Origin: Armatimonadota bacterium
GTDB lineage: Bacteria > Armatimonadota > JAAZEB01
NCBI GenBank assembly: GCA_012512265.1
Contig: JAAZEM010000085.1
Coordinates: forward strand, 1 to 55,654
Direction: 5' to 3'
DNA length: 55,654 bases
Shown: in pieces, positions 16,581-26,529 of the stretch
How positions within the stretch are numbered: the stretch's first letter is position 1
Layout of the letters: each line of letters opens with the position of its first letter
Position numbers and translations under genes: made by a program
Notes under the pieces: generated by a model
What the model saw: the letters and a program-made list of their open reading frames with translations, nothing else
Databases searched by the model: none
What the model was told of the DNA's origin: nothing

Positions 16581-18302
16581 ATGCAGTGGATGCCGAGGAT
16601 CGAAGCACGAATCGTCGGGCTGCTACTTGCTGGCATGCTGGTGTGCGCCGGAACGCCGGCCGCGAAGGGCGCATCGGGAGAAGCATCCGCCATACCGGCG
16701 GTGGATGAAGCCCGCCTCAATACCGTTCGGATCTTTGCCGACCGGGTGCTGCAGTATGGCCGTGATCGCTACCGGGAGAAACCGACTCCCCTGTTCGTGG
16801 ATGGCCTCAACGTGGATACGTTGGAGCCGGTGCGCTGGGTCTACAAGGGCGAGCGATGGATTCCATCCAACCTGGCCAGCCAGCAGAACCTGTTTCGCAC
16901 CCTGGTGGGCCTGAGCAACCTCACCGGCGACCCGCGCTACCGGAAGGCGGCGGAAGAAGCCATCGCGTATCACTTCGAACACCTGCGCAGCCCGTGCGGC
17001 TTGCTCCCCTGGGGTGGCCACCGCTGGGTGGATCTCGCCACCGGCAACTTCGTGGGCGAAGGAGGCCGCCCGCACGAATTCAAGCTCAACTTGCCCTTCT
17101 ACGAGCTGATGTGGGAGGTGAACCCCTCCGCCACGGAGCAGTTCATCAAAGCATTCTGGAACGCCCATATCCTCGACTGGGGCAAGCTCGATATGAACCG
17201 CCACGGCGCCTATGGCAAGCCGATGGGCGCCCTGTGGGACAACACCTTCGAGGACCCAGAACCGTTCTTCGAAGGCGACGGCCTCACTTTCCTCAATGCC
17301 GGCACCGACTTGATCTATGCCGGTGTCCTCCTTTACAAGTTCACGGGCGACCAGGGCGCGCTCACCTGGGCGAAGCGCCTGGCCTACCAGTACGTGAAGG
17401 CACGCCATCCCAAGACCGGCCTGGGCGTGGTCCAGTACAGCAAGCCGGTCCGGCGGCAGCAACCCCCGGCGACGGGCCCCCTACCCGAAGGGAGCAACTA
17501 CGGAGACCGCGCGGAGAACCAGTTCGGCGCCGAGTTTGGCGAGGTCGCCCGCGAGGGCTACATGATCCGCTCGCCCGGCACGCTCTACGAGGGTAACGCC
17601 ATCGCTCAACTCCAGCTCGCCGAGCTGTTAGGAAAGGAAGGTTCCGACTTCCTCAAATGGACGGTGGATGGCCTGCGCGCCTACGCTCGCTATGGGTATG
17701 ACCCCAAGACCAATCGCACCCGGCCGCTCTGGGCCGACGGCACCGATCTCACCGGCTACGTGATCAAGCGCGACGGCTACTATGGCAAAGCGGGCACCGT
17801 CTTCCGGGCCTCCACGGCGAGCCTCAAGCTGTTCTGGTCCTACGCGCTTGCCCACCGTCTCAGCGGCGACCGCGTGCTCTGGGAGACAGCGCGCAGCATC
17901 GCACGGGGCCATGGCCTGGGCGACCTGGGATCGGCCCCAGGCCGGGATGTCCGTGTCAACCTGGACACGCAAAATGCGCATCCGATGGCGCTCTTCGGTC
18001 TACTGGAAGTGTGGCACATGGCGGATGTGCCTGCCTATCGCGCGCTCGCCCGACGCATCGCCGACAACATGGTGAGGCAGCGGTTCCATCGGGGCTTCTT
18101 CTTGCCCAGCGCCGACCGTGTGAACGCCAATTTCGACACCCTGGAACCGTTGGCGATTCTCTCGCTCGAAGCGATGTTGCGCGGCACGCCCGAGGCGGTG
18201 CCTCGTTACACCGGCGGTCAGGGCTTCATCCACGGCCCACATGATGGCCTGGGCCGCACCTACGACTCCACTGCCATCTGGTCGGTGCGGCGAAAGCGCT
18301 AG
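16581..18302 (+). CDS. Secreted helical-barrel polysaccharide lyase-like enzyme (pectate-lyase-like)
   Basis: A 573-residue exported protein: the signal peptide runs to about A-A-K-G-A (residue ~33), then a mostly helical protein with repeated aromatic/Gly motifs. Distinctive stretches are V-D-G-L-N-V-D-T near 74, N-L-A-S-Q-Q-N-L-F-R near 96, W-G-G-H-R-W-V-D-L near 146, and A-F-W-N-A-H-I-L-D-W near 192. The pattern recalls family PL2 pectate lyases and related (alpha/alpha) toroids; from memory this is my best match, but an unsaturated glucuronyl hydrolase or epimerase relative cannot be excluded. The start at 16581 has AAGGAGGG ahead. It follows a pilin-like gene on the same strand. Confidence 0.65.
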   Translation: MQWMPRIEARIVGLLLAGMLVCAGTPAAKGASGEASAIPAVDEARLNTVRIFADRVLQYGRDRYREKPTPLFVDGLNVDTLEPVRWVYKGERWIPSNLASQQNLFRTLVGLSNLTGDPRYRKAAEEAIAYHFEHLRSPCGLLPWGGHRWVDLATGNFVGEGGRPHEFKLNLPFYELMWEVNPSATEQFIKAFWNAHILDWGKLDMNRHGAYGKPMGALWDNTFEDPEPFFEGDGLTFLNAGTDLIYAGVLLYKFTGDQGALTWAKRLAYQYVKARHPKTGLGVVQYSKPVRRQQPPATGPLPEGSNYGDRAENQFGAEFGEVAREGYMIRSPGTLYEGNAIAQLQLAELLGKEGSDFLKWTVDGLRAYARYGYDPKTNRTRPLWADGTDLTGYVIKRDGYYGKAGTVFRASTASLKLFWSYALAHRLSGDRVLWETARSIARGHGLGDLGSAPGRDVRVNLDTQNAHPMALFGLLEVWHMADVPAYRALARRIADNMVRQRFHRGFFLPSADRVNANFDTLEPLAILSLEAMLRGTPEAVPRYTGGQGFIHGPHDGLGRTYDSTAIWSVRRKR

Positions 18303-18368
18303 CGCGGGAGCCTCGCTACCGCGGTTGATAGCGACGGACGCGGATGGGTAGGAGGCGGATCGCGCGGG

Positions 18369-18555
18369 AAGCAGCGCGGTGATTTATCGCTGCGCTGCTT
18401 CCCGGGGTTGCTGTACACCTGCGCGCGGAGCTCGAAGCACCGCGCTGCTTCCTGGCAAAGCCCCTTCGGGCCTCCACCTCCCAAGCCCCCGCCGATCTGC
18501 TTGCGCCGTGAATGTAGCCCAGTCCAGCGCGGTGATCTATCGCCGCGCGATAGGC
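18369..18555 (+). repeat. Dispersed hairpin repeat, copy 2 (with an extra hairpin)
   Basis: Module A (18421-18483: GCGGAGCTCGAAGC-type palindrome, then GGCAAAGCCCCTTCGGG) is flanked by two module B hairpins. One at 18371-18398 is GCAGCGCGGTGA-TTTA-TCGCTGCGCTGC, a ~13-bp stem whose distal arm has changed in step with the proximal arm. The other at 18526-18547 has loop TCTA. The rest of 18303-18652 has no coding signal. Confidence 0.75.
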
Positions 18556-18652
18556 CTACCCCAGGATCATCTCGCGGTCGCTCCCTTTCCCTGGGGTTGG
18601 AGGGAAGCCCAGATCGGCCTTAGCTCGGAATCCCAAACGAGTTTACGCAGCA

Positions 18653-18682
18653 TTGCAAACTCCTCGTTGAATGCGCTATAAT
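18653..18682 (+). promoter_or_regulatory. Promoter of rpoZ-dnaJ
   Basis: TTGCAA (18653-18658), an 18-bp spacer and a perfect TATAAT (18677-18682), about 60 nt before the GTG of rpoZ. Leader ~60 nt. Confidence 0.65.
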
Positions 18683-18748
18683 ATTGGGTGGTCTATGAAT
18701 GACGGCCAATGATTATTTGTATATCAAGCAGTTGTAGGGGGTGAGGGA

Positions 18749-18964
18749 GTGAGCATACGACCATCGTTCCGCGCAGAGACCGAGGGGAAGCGTAGGAACA
18801 CCTATGAACTCGTTGTGTTGGCGGCCAAGAGGGCCCGGCAACTGCGGGAAGGGGCCATGTGTCTGGTGGACCCGCAACCCGCCAATCCGCTAACCGCGGC
18901 GCTGGCTGAGATCGCCGAAGGCAAGATCGACTCCGAGTACGTCCAGGAGATATCGGAAGGTTAG
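18749..18964 (+). CDS. rpoZ: RNA polymerase omega subunit
   Basis: A 71-residue protein matching omega: Y-E-L-V-V-L-A-A-K-R-A-R-Q-L (residues ~19-32), then N-P-L-T-A-A-L-A-E-I-A-E-G-K-I near the C-terminus, the conserved repetitive helix region. Omega chaperones the beta-prime subunit and helps polymerase assembly and ppGpp response. GTG start after a GGGGGTGAGGG-rich stretch. Slightly shorter than most omegas (80-110). It is 3 nt upstream of dnaJ, an uncommon pairing; omega more often sits beside gmk. Confidence 0.88.
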   Translation: MSIRPSFRAETEGKRRNTYELVVLAAKRARQLREGAMCLVDPQPANPLTAALAEIAEGKIDSEYVQEISEG

Positions 18965-18967
18965 TGC

Positions 18968-20074
18968 GTGGCTGCCAAGCGCGATTACTACGAGGTTCTG
19001 GGAGTTGACCGCTCGGCCTCCCTCGAAGAGATCAAGCGGGCCTACCGCAAGCTCGCGCGGGAGACGCACCCGGATCATAACCCGGATGATCCTCAGGCGG
19101 AGGAGCGCTTCAAGGAGATCAATGCCGCCTACCAGGTGCTAAGTGACGCACAGAAGCGCGAGCAGTACGACATGTTCGGCCACGATGGGCCGCGCATGGC
19201 TTCGGGAGGCTTCGGCGAGGCGTTCGGCGGGTTTGGCGACATCTTCGACGTCTTCTTTGGCGGTGGCCAGCGGCGTTCGACCGGGCCCGTGCGGGGTTCC
19301 GACCTGGAATACCGCCTGGAGATCACGCTCGAAGAGGCCGCGTTTGGCACAGAGAAGAAGATCACCGTCGACCGCGTCGAGGCGTGCGATGCGTGCGGGG
19401 GCATGGGCGTCGCTTCAGCAGAGGGGATGCAGATGTGCCCCGTCTGCCGCGGTGCCGGCCAGATCCGCCAGGTGCAAAACACCCTCCTCGGCCAGATCTC
19501 CACAGTGACCACCTGCTATCGCTGCCACGGCCAGGGTCAGATCATCACCGATCCTTGCCGTAGCTGCCAGGGGCAGGGGCGCATTCAACGCACGCGCGAC
19601 CTGACAGTACGAATCCCGCCGGGCGTGGAGACGGGGACGACGCTACGCCTGGGAGGCCAGGGCGAGGCGGGCATGCGGGGCGGGCCCGCTGGGGACCTCT
19701 ATGTTGTGCTCAAGGTGCGGGAGCACGCGGTCTTCAAGCGCGATGGCCTCGATATCCTCTGCGAAGTGCCGATCTCCTTTACGCAGGCGGCGCTCGGGGC
19801 TGAGATCCAGGTACCGACGCTCTATGGCCCTGAGAAGCTGTACGTCCCCGAGGGTACCCAGACGGGGGCGGCGTTCCGCATTCGCGATAAGGGGATGCCC
19901 GAGCCCAACGGTCGCCGCATGGGCGACCAGGTGATCCAGGTCCGCGTTTGCACGCCGACCAAGCTGACGGAGAAGCAGAAAGACCTCCTGCGCCAGTTTG
20001 CCGCCGCGGGCGGCGAGAAGCACAGCGAGGATAAGAGCTTCTTCGAGAAGATTAAGGAATTCCTGGGCGGTTAG
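18968..20074 (+). CDS. dnaJ: Chaperone protein DnaJ
   Basis: A 368-residue full-length class A J-protein. The J domain (residues 1-70) has the H-P-D tripeptide near 37. A Gly/Phe linker follows ([10 protein letters not shown]). The zinc-binding region has four C-x-x-C-x-G-x-G-type repeats (C-D-A-C-G-G-M-G near 140 to C-R-S-C-Q-G-Q-G near 198), then two C-terminal substrate-binding domains. It stimulates DnaK ATPase and binds unfolded clients. GTG start 3 nt after rpoZ, so translationally coupled. No grpE, dnaK or hrcA nearby and no CIRCE element seen. Confidence 0.96.
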   Translation: MAAKRDYYEVLGVDRSASLEEIKRAYRKLARETHPDHNPDDPQAEERFKEINAAYQVLSDAQKREQYDMFGHDGPRMASGGFGEAFGGFGDIFDVFFGGGQRRSTGPVRGSDLEYRLEITLEEAAFGTEKKITVDRVEACDACGGMGVASAEGMQMCPVCRGAGQIRQVQNTLLGQISTVTTCYRCHGQGQIITDPCRSCQGQGRIQRTRDLTVRIPPGVETGTTLRLGGQGEAGMRGGPAGDLYVVLKVREHAVFKRDGLDILCEVPISFTQAALGAEIQVPTLYGPEKLYVPEGTQTGAAFRIRDKGMPEPNGRRMGDQVIQVRVCTPTKLTEKQKDLLRQFAAAGGEKHSEDKSFFEKIKEFLGG

Positions 20075-20127
20075 CTCCCCATCATCAAGGGGCGGCCATC
20101 GAGCGCCCGGATGCTTCGTTTCAACAA

Positions 20128-20165
20128 GCGAGGGCGTGGAGGAGTCCTCTCCTCCGCGCCCTCGC
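20128..20165. terminator. Strong bidirectional terminator hairpin
   Basis: GCGAGGGCG-T-GGAGGAG (20128-20144) pairs with CTCCTCC-G-CGCCCTCGC (20149-20165), a 16-bp stem with one T-G wobble and loop TCCT. It separates dnaJ from the convergent TIM-barrel hydrolase gene. Short T stretches follow on both strands. Confidence 0.8.
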
Positions 20166-20188
20166 GTAGTTTCTGGCTTGCCGGAGCC

Positions 20189-22228
20189 TCAGCGGCCCTG
20201 GGCTCTCCCTGGCTTGAGGATTACCGTCACTGCGCCCATCGGCTCCAGCGAGACGGTGCGCATGCGCGCATCTTTCGCCTCGGGGAGGGTGCGCGTGCCG
20301 TGATGGTCCAGGAGCAGCACCTGGGCGCCACGGGGCACGCCGACCCGCGCGGTGGCCGGCTTCTCCGGATCCGGGTTGGCGAGAAGGATGTAGGTTGCCC
20401 CTGCGTCGTCGGCCCGCGCCATCCACTCAACCGCGTCACGCGCCGGGCCATCGATCTGGACCTCTACCTTGGGTGCGGGACGCGCTGAGATGAGCGCCGG
20501 CTCCAGCTGCTTCACCTCCTTGCCGACCAGGAGCATGTCGGCCCAGCGGCGCTCAAAGCCGAGTGGGTCGCGCAAGAGGTCGCTGTAGCTATAGTAGATC
20601 AAGCCGTGCGCTCCGTTGATGAGGCAGAGGTAGGTCATCACCCGCTCTTCGGAGAGCGTGGGAGCGCGGTACTTATCGGCTTCGTCTTTCTGGTAGTTCC
20701 CCCAGTCGAACGCCTGCGGCACCTGCCATAGAGGGCGCTTCCCACCGGAGGCGGCGGCCGATTGCCGCGTCCAGTCGCCCGCCAGGGTGACCGGCTTTGT
20801 CGGCACGGGGTAGGGGTCGGTGCCCAGCACGTCGGCGGTGCCGAGATAGCCGAACAGCTCGCCCACCTGATAGAGTACCGCCCACGTGGGATGCTCGGGA
20901 TCGAGCTCGGTTACCAGGCGCTGGCGGGCCTCCAGCCGGTCGCGCATGGCGAGCGGGAGCTCGTCGTTGAGGTACCACGCCAGCACGGCGGGGTGATCGC
21001 GGAACGTGGTCACGATCCCGCGGACGATGTTCTCCTCGCCCTTGAAGCCGAGCTGCTCGTTGTGGTAGTAGCGGGTGCCCTCGTAGACATCCTTAATCGA
21101 GTAGATCAGCTTCACGCCCCGCTGGTGGAGGTAGTCGAGGTAGGCGCGCACCTTCTCTTGGCCGCCATAGTTGATCCCGTAGCACATGATCGTGTTGAAC
21201 GGGCTCTCGGCGACGCGATCGATGTGCTCCTGGAAGCCTTCGTTGCCGGGGCCCGGCCCGAAGTACCAGCCGAGCGGGAAGAACGGCTTGCCGTCTACAA
21301 TTGTCCGGTTGTGCTCGTCGATATAGACCTTGGGCCGGGGCGTGCCAGGCGCGAGCTTCCGGACCGCGAACTCTTTGCGCTCTAGTGGCTTTCCATCGGG
21401 CGCGAGAAGCTCCATGCGCGCGATGTAGTTGCCGGGGCGAAGCCCGCGCGCGTTCAGAGTTACCTCATGCATCCCGGCACCGACCTGCCGAATCCGCCGC
21501 TCGTCGATCACCTTCTCCCCATCCAGCAGCGAGCCGGCGAGCGTCATCTGCTCGGGGCGGAGGCCGCCCTTCAGATAGGCGCCCACCTGCCCGCGCAACA
21601 CTACCTGCTGCTTGTCGGAATCGGGCCACAGGATACCCCGGTAGTTCGGGAAGACAAGCGCCGCGTCCAGAGCAGGCGGGTAGACAGCTACCACGCTGAC
21701 GTCATCGAACCATGCCGTGCCAGTCATCTTCTTCCGGAGATAGAGTGTGACCTGGCAGCGCGTGGCCGCCTCGGGGATCGGGGGAGTGACCGCCTCGATG
21801 CGGTACCAGTCACGGTCGCCCTTGATCCCGCCGGGGTAGGTGCCCCCGATGAAGCCCTTCTCGCCATACCATTCCACGCAGATCGTCGCGCCGGTGTCAT
21901 TCCCCTGAACGCCCTGGGCGCGCACCCACGCGGAAAACCGGTACATCATCCCCGGCTTGAGCTTCAAGGGCTGGCTTGCCAGCAGGTAACGATCCGGATC
22001 GGTGTTCACAACGCGCAGGCTGCGCTTGCCGGAATGGGCCACGTCGTCGACCACGGTGTAGGTCTGGGGCAAGTTCCAGCCGGTGTTGCCCTCCTCAAAA
22101 CCCGGATTGGTGACGAGATTCTGCTCCTCCTCCGCGGACCAGGCCGACGGTGCTGCGACGAGCAGAAGCAACGCCGCGACCAATCCGGTCGCCAGACGCC
22201 ACGGGAAGGAGTACAACGGATGGATCAT
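20189..22228 (-). CDS. Secreted glycoside hydrolase-like protein with CBM and TIM barrel
   Basis: A 679-residue protein. The signal peptide ends near P-S-A-W-S-A. Residues ~38-190 form a CBM4/9-like jelly-roll (N-L-V-T-N-P-G-F-E-E-G-N-T-G-W and later T-A-W-F-D-D-V-S-V). A beta-sandwich of ~110 residues follows, then a GH2/GH5-like barrel beginning V-D-G-K-P-F-F-P-L-G-W-Y. The likely acid/base Glu is in A-W-Y-L-N-D-E-L-P near residue 430. A C-terminal beta domain ends the protein. It should bind and cut a polysaccharide outside the cytoplasm. The start at 22228 has AGGAGG 6 nt upstream. It lies ~210 nt downstream of the heparinase-like gene. Substrate unknown. Confidence 0.8.
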   Translation of the reverse strand: MIHPLYSFPWRLATGLVAALLLLVAAPSAWSAEEEQNLVTNPGFEEGNTGWNLPQTYTVVDDVAHSGKRSLRVVNTDPDRYLLASQPLKLKPGMMYRFSAWVRAQGVQGNDTGATICVEWYGEKGFIGGTYPGGIKGDRDWYRIEAVTPPIPEAATRCQVTLYLRKKMTGTAWFDDVSVVAVYPPALDAALVFPNYRGILWPDSDKQQVVLRGQVGAYLKGGLRPEQMTLAGSLLDGEKVIDERRIRQVGAGMHEVTLNARGLRPGNYIARMELLAPDGKPLERKEFAVRKLAPGTPRPKVYIDEHNRTIVDGKPFFPLGWYFGPGPGNEGFQEHIDRVAESPFNTIMCYGINYGGQEKVRAYLDYLHQRGVKLIYSIKDVYEGTRYYHNEQLGFKGEENIVRGIVTTFRDHPAVLAWYLNDELPLAMRDRLEARQRLVTELDPEHPTWAVLYQVGELFGYLGTADVLGTDPYPVPTKPVTLAGDWTRQSAAASGGKRPLWQVPQAFDWGNYQKDEADKYRAPTLSEERVMTYLCLINGAHGLIYYSYSDLLRDPLGFERRWADMLLVGKEVKQLEPALISARPAPKVEVQIDGPARDAVEWMARADDAGATYILLANPDPEKPATARVGVPRGAQVLLLDHHGTRTLPEAKDARMRTVSLEPMGAVTVILKPGRAQGR

Positions 22229-22438
22229 CTCAAACCTCCTGGTGGAAAGAACGCCTGTGGATCTGCCCCACGGCATGCCCACGTTGCCTATATCGTTCTG
22301 TGCCTCGCCAGCGCACTCCTGGCACCCCCCAAAGGGAGGTGTTCCGATGCACCGAAGGCGGGACCAGAGTGCCGCAGGAGGGGGGCAATCACCCCCTTCC
22401 CGCCGCGGAATCCGGGACTCTCAAGCTGCTTGCCGGTG

Positions 22439-25400
22439 CTACCGTGCCGGCGCCAGGAGAATCCGGTCGAGGTTCAGACCCAGGCCGGTTCGGTTGGTGA
22501 GTGTCAGGCGGTGCCGGCCGGCAGCCAGCTTAAAGAGGGCCGGGGCGTCAGACGCGGTGCGCACCTGGAAGGCACGCCACTCTCCGGCGGCGGAGCGGCC
22601 CCAGCCGCCCGTCGGCTCGAAGCGCAGCCCCAGCGCCTCGCCGCCATCCACGGCGAACTCCGCGAGCAGGCCGCCTTCCGTCGCGCCCACGAACCAGATC
22701 TCGTAGGTTCCTGCCTCCTTCACCTCGATCTCCCACGAGATCGTGCTCCCGGGCGTGTTCCACGACCAGAGGTTGGCCTCGCCGGAGACGTTCGCGTGCC
22801 CGCCCCGGCTCACTTCCACCTCCCCGCCAGTCACGCGCCAGTTCTGTTCCGCCTCGTAGGTGATTCCCTGGGGTAGGCGAGACTGCGGCTGAGCGGACAG
22901 CCGCGCGGCCTTGAGCGCGGCGACGAGCTTCACCCGGTCCGGCAGCGCCGCGCCGGAAAGCATCACCATCTCATCGCCGCGGAGCCAGAAGCGCCCCTGC
23001 GCGTCTGCCACGCCCGCGGTTACATCCACGCCCTTCGGAACGTCGAACCGGTAAGCGCCCGGGTCGACATTCACCCGGCCGCTCACGGCGGCGCGCCCGC
23101 GTCCAAACCGCCTGCCCGTGAGCTCGACCACCTGACCATTGGTTTCCAGGAGGAGTTTTGCCTCACCGGGCGGGACCGGCTCGCGTGCCCACACCTCCAC
23201 CCGGTCTTCACGCGGGTTCAGCGAGAGCCGGATCGCTCCTTGCCGCGCCTGGGAGAACCGGACCGTCTCGGCATCGCGGGTAAGCGCCCGAGGCGGTTTC
23301 GGCCACCAGAGCGTCGCTTCGCCGCCTGGCCCGGCCGCATCGATCCGCCCGCCGTCTTCCGTGACCGCCGCTGTGAGCGTCACCGGCTCCGCAGCCTGCG
23401 CCAGCACCCTTTGCCCGTCGCGCAGCGTTCGTCCGCCGGAAAGCAGCCAGGAGCGGGGCTGACCGTTCGCGTCGTAGGCCACCGCGAAGGTCCGCCCGTC
23501 GGTGGAGATCTCCTCCAGGCTCACCGTGCCGGTCACGCCTGGGAGCGCGAAGCCGGCGACCGTGCGCGAGCCGTCGGGGAAGCGGAGTTCCACGCCCCGC
23601 ACCGTCTTCGATTCCAGGTGGCGCGTGGTAGGCAGGTTGGCCTCCTGGCCCGCCTTCGCCGGCAGGAGCACGCTCAGAAACTCCGTCGCCTGCGCGGGCT
23701 CTCGCGTGGTCGCGGTGACATACCAGGTGCTCGAGTAGGAGGTGCGATCCGGGCGGCCTTCCGGCGCGGGCTCATACTTGTTGTCTTGGGTGAAGACGAG
23801 CCCTTCTGGGTGCAGGAAGCGCGTGCGCAGCGTGGCCTTCGGGCGGGTCGTGGTGACGGTGCGCGCCGCCGCGTCTACCTTCATCTCATCGAGGGCGTGC
23901 AGCCAGTACTCGTAGCGGCGGGGTTCGGCGCTCGCCAGGTCGTCGCGGATCACGATGATGCCGGGACGCACGTGGATCACCTCGCGCACGGCTCGGGTAA
24001 GCCGGCCGCCGTAGGCGGGAGTGGCATCGCCCGAGACGAAATCAAAGCCTTCCCCATGCACGAACGCGGTGATCGCACCCTTCGCGTGCCACCCGCGATC
24101 CTGGCCCTGGCCGCCATCGAACGTGATCCCGCACTTGGCTTTCGTCTGGCGCGTCCACTGGTCGTGGTGCGGCGAGCCGTAGCGCGGGTAGTAGCCACTC
24201 GCGATCGCCAGCGGCTCTCCGAACGCTTCGAGGACGAAGGTGTTCTGATCGTTATGCCCGTGCGACACGGCGCCATAAGGCGACGACCGCATGGCGAACA
24301 GCACGTTCTCTTCGCCGTTGATCAGCTGCGTATGGAGACAGACGAGCCCGACGCCCTCGAAATGCCGCGCCTGCGGCAGGTGAACTGGGGGCATCCCCTT
24401 CAGCGAATCGTCCTTGAGCACGATGCCCAGGATGTCCGAACTGGCGCCCCGGCCAAGCGCATCCGAGTACCAGCGGATGGCGGGGTCGCGCAGGAGCGAG
24501 CTGAACTGGTACATCAGTCCGGCAGGCTGGCTGGGCCGGAACTGGGTGCCATCGCCAAAGGGCGACATGTTGCTGTAGGGTGGAGTCAGGTAGAGCAGGT
24601 AGTAGGGTGTGGAGCGGAAGAACGGCCGCTGCGAGAGATCGATCCCGGTCGCCTCGCGCAAAGCGACGACAAAGTGGAGCGCGAAGGTCATGTAGGCGGA
24701 CCAGTAGCCCGGGCCCTCGTTCCAGCCGCCGTCATCCTTCCCCCATGCGGGATAGACGCCCCAATAGATCTTCGTGACGTAATCGAGCCACTTCCGGGCC
24801 TCGGGCCACTCGGGCAGGAACGCAAGCGCAGCTTCGCCAAGGAAGCCGATGATCCGCCCGGAGTGGCTTTCGTAGGGGTTGTTCTCGAAGGGGCGCCGGC
24901 GCAGGTGCTCGTAGAAGTCGGCAGCGCGCACACGCATCACCGCCTCGATCTTCTCCTGCTCCTCGGGCGTGAAGAGATCGTAGGTCCAGTCGTAGGCGCG
25001 CACGCCCCGCATCATGATCCACATCGCCGGCTCGTCGTTGTGCGAGACGCTGGTGCTCCCCTTGGGGTTCCATGAGAAGAAATGCAGAATGCGGCGCTTC
25101 GCCTCGTCGCCACAGGCGCGGTCGCCCGTGAGCAGGTAAGCCAGCGCGGCGCGCTCCATTGCGTCCATCGGGGGTCGGGTGGTGACGAACACTTCCAGGT
25201 ATTGGGCGCTGCGCGTCTGGCCGGTTCCGGTGAGGTGCTTCGGCTCGGGAACTAGCGGCTCGCCGATGTGCCGCTGGATGGAGCGAACTAGTGCGTCGGC
25301 GATGCTCTTCAGGTCGCCGCTTCTGGCGCGCTCGCGCAACTCCGCCAGCCGCCCGGCATGCACGAAGAGACGTGGGCGGGCGGTGGGCACGGTGAAGGCA

Positions 25401-26344
25401 TCGCGCCCGGGATAGACCCAGGGAGAGGCATCCCGGGCCACCTCGAAGCGCCGCGCCCGGCTCCACGCCGTGGGCAGCCCAGGCCGGTCCACGCCATAGC
25501 GCCAGTACCAGATGCCGGGCTCCAGCGGGCGCGTGAGCATCTCGGCGCACCACTCCAGTCCCTCCAGGGAGATCACGTCGCGGCCCTCGAACCGGTCGTT
25601 GCGCGCGATCTGCAGGCGGTAGGTCACCTCGCGTCCGGAGGGGAGCCAGAGGAAAGGCGGCGGGTTGAGACGCACCGTCTCGCCATCGGCGGGGCTATAT
25701 GGCTTGTTGCGCCCCGGCACCGGCTCGCGGTCGATCTCGGTGCCCGGCTCGAATGGCACGTTCTTGAGATCCTCTTCCGTAGCGACGCGAAGCCAGAGGC
25801 TATCCCAGTGCGTCTCCCCGGGGGTAAGCCAGTGGAATGCCTCGAGGACAACGGCGCGCGTGCCCTCCGGCACGAAGAAGAGACCCTGTGCCTCGGTCCA
25901 CTCCGCGGCCGGCGGGAAGAACGCCTGCTTCAACCCGATCTCATCCCATTTCGCCATGTCGCGGTGGAAGAGAACGCGGAGGGATGCCCCGCCCTGCCCG
26001 GATTCGGCTACCCCGCGTGTGCGGTAGTGCCCGCCGAATGCGACCGCCTTCGCGCCTTCGGGCAAAGCGACTTTCTGCCGCCAGCAGGCGCGCTGCGTCT
26101 CGGTGGCCGAGCGGAGGATCAAGTAGCGCCCCCCGTCATGGCCTCCATCAGTGCCCACGGCCCCGGTGCCGCCCGTGTTGAAGTGGTTGGCAACCCATGC
26201 CGCCGGGCGCTCTTGCCCGGCCTCGAGCTCCTCAACGCTCGGGTTTCGCAGGAGGTTTCCCTCGGGGGCTGCTCCCGCCGGGATGATCCCCGCCAAGAGA
26301 AGCAGGCCCGCCACTATTGCGCAAACAGGTGCGGCTTGGATCAT
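22439..26344 (-). CDS. Large secreted heparinase II/III-like (DUF4962) polysaccharide lyase
   Basis: A 1301-residue exported protein. The signal peptide ends near P-A-G-A-A. Residues ~28-185 are a CBM-like domain (N-L-L-R-N-P-S-V-E-E). Residues ~225-310 form an FnIII-like segment with L-N-P-P-P-F-L-W. Then comes a helical toroid (DUF4962/alginate-lyase type, about 325-640) and a heparinase II/III beta domain with the catalytic-looking S-H-G-H-N-D-Q-N near 714. The C-terminal ~140 residues are CBM6/35-like (Y-E-A-E-Q-N-W-R, ending L-N-L-D-R-I-L-L). Relatives (PL12/15/17/21) eliminate uronic-acid polymers such as alginate or heparin-like chains. AAGGAGG precedes the ATG. Divergent from pilin-like gene 2. 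Confidence 0.85.
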   Translation of the reverse strand: MIQAAPVCAIVAGLLLLAGIIPAGAAPEGNLLRNPSVEELEAGQERPAAWVANHFNTGGTGAVGTDGGHDGGRYLILRSATETQRACWRQKVALPEGAKAVAFGGHYRTRGVAESGQGGASLRVLFHRDMAKWDEIGLKQAFFPPAAEWTEAQGLFFVPEGTRAVVLEAFHWLTPGETHWDSLWLRVATEEDLKNVPFEPGTEIDREPVPGRNKPYSPADGETVRLNPPPFLWLPSGREVTYRLQIARNDRFEGRDVISLEGLEWCAEMLTRPLEPGIWYWRYGVDRPGLPTAWSRARRFEVARDASPWVYPGRDAFTVPTARPRLFVHAGRLAELRERARSGDLKSIADALVRSIQRHIGEPLVPEPKHLTGTGQTRSAQYLEVFVTTRPPMDAMERAALAYLLTGDRACGDEAKRRILHFFSWNPKGSTSVSHNDEPAMWIMMRGVRAYDWTYDLFTPEEQEKIEAVMRVRAADFYEHLRRRPFENNPYESHSGRIIGFLGEAALAFLPEWPEARKWLDYVTKIYWGVYPAWGKDDGGWNEGPGYWSAYMTFALHFVVALREATGIDLSQRPFFRSTPYYLLYLTPPYSNMSPFGDGTQFRPSQPAGLMYQFSSLLRDPAIRWYSDALGRGASSDILGIVLKDDSLKGMPPVHLPQARHFEGVGLVCLHTQLINGEENVLFAMRSSPYGAVSHGHNDQNTFVLEAFGEPLAIASGYYPRYGSPHHDQWTRQTKAKCGITFDGGQGQDRGWHAKGAITAFVHGEGFDFVSGDATPAYGGRLTRAVREVIHVRPGIIVIRDDLASAEPRRYEYWLHALDEMKVDAAARTVTTTRPKATLRTRFLHPEGLVFTQDNKYEPAPEGRPDRTSYSSTWYVTATTREPAQATEFLSVLLPAKAGQEANLPTTRHLESKTVRGVELRFPDGSRTVAGFALPGVTGTVSLEEISTDGRTFAVAYDANGQPRSWLLSGGRTLRDGQRVLAQAAEPVTLTAAVTEDGGRIDAAGPGGEATLWWPKPPRALTRDAETVRFSQARQGAIRLSLNPREDRVEVWAREPVPPGEAKLLLETNGQVVELTGRRFGRGRAAVSGRVNVDPGAYRFDVPKGVDVTAGVADAQGRFWLRGDEMVMLSGAALPDRVKLVAALKAARLSAQPQSRLPQGITYEAEQNWRVTGGEVEVSRGGHANVSGEANLWSWNTPGSTISWEIEVKEAGTYEIWFVGATEGGLLAEFAVDGGEALGLRFEPTGGWGRSAAGEWRAFQVRTASDAPALFKLAAGRHRLTLTNRTGLGLNLDRILLAPAR

Positions 26345-26529
26345 GAGTCACGCCCTCCTTCGAGACCGCGAAACCGGGGTGCCCTCGCGCTCTCGCTTGC
26401 CACTGGATTAGACATCTAAGGGCCGGCTCCTGCGCCGGAGCATACTTCGCCACCACCTCTCCGCCTGGGAGGGGGCGTCCAGCGTGCTCGACAGGTGAAC
26501 CGACGAGAGCTGGCAGAGCATTATCTTCC

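Noticed and set aside
23240..25075. A 611-codon open frame on the plus strand opposite the heparinase-like gene
   Set aside because: It is antisense to a clear lyase gene in high-GC DNA, has an Arg/Gly/Ala/Val-rich composition with no recognisable motif and no ribosome site. It is a shadow.
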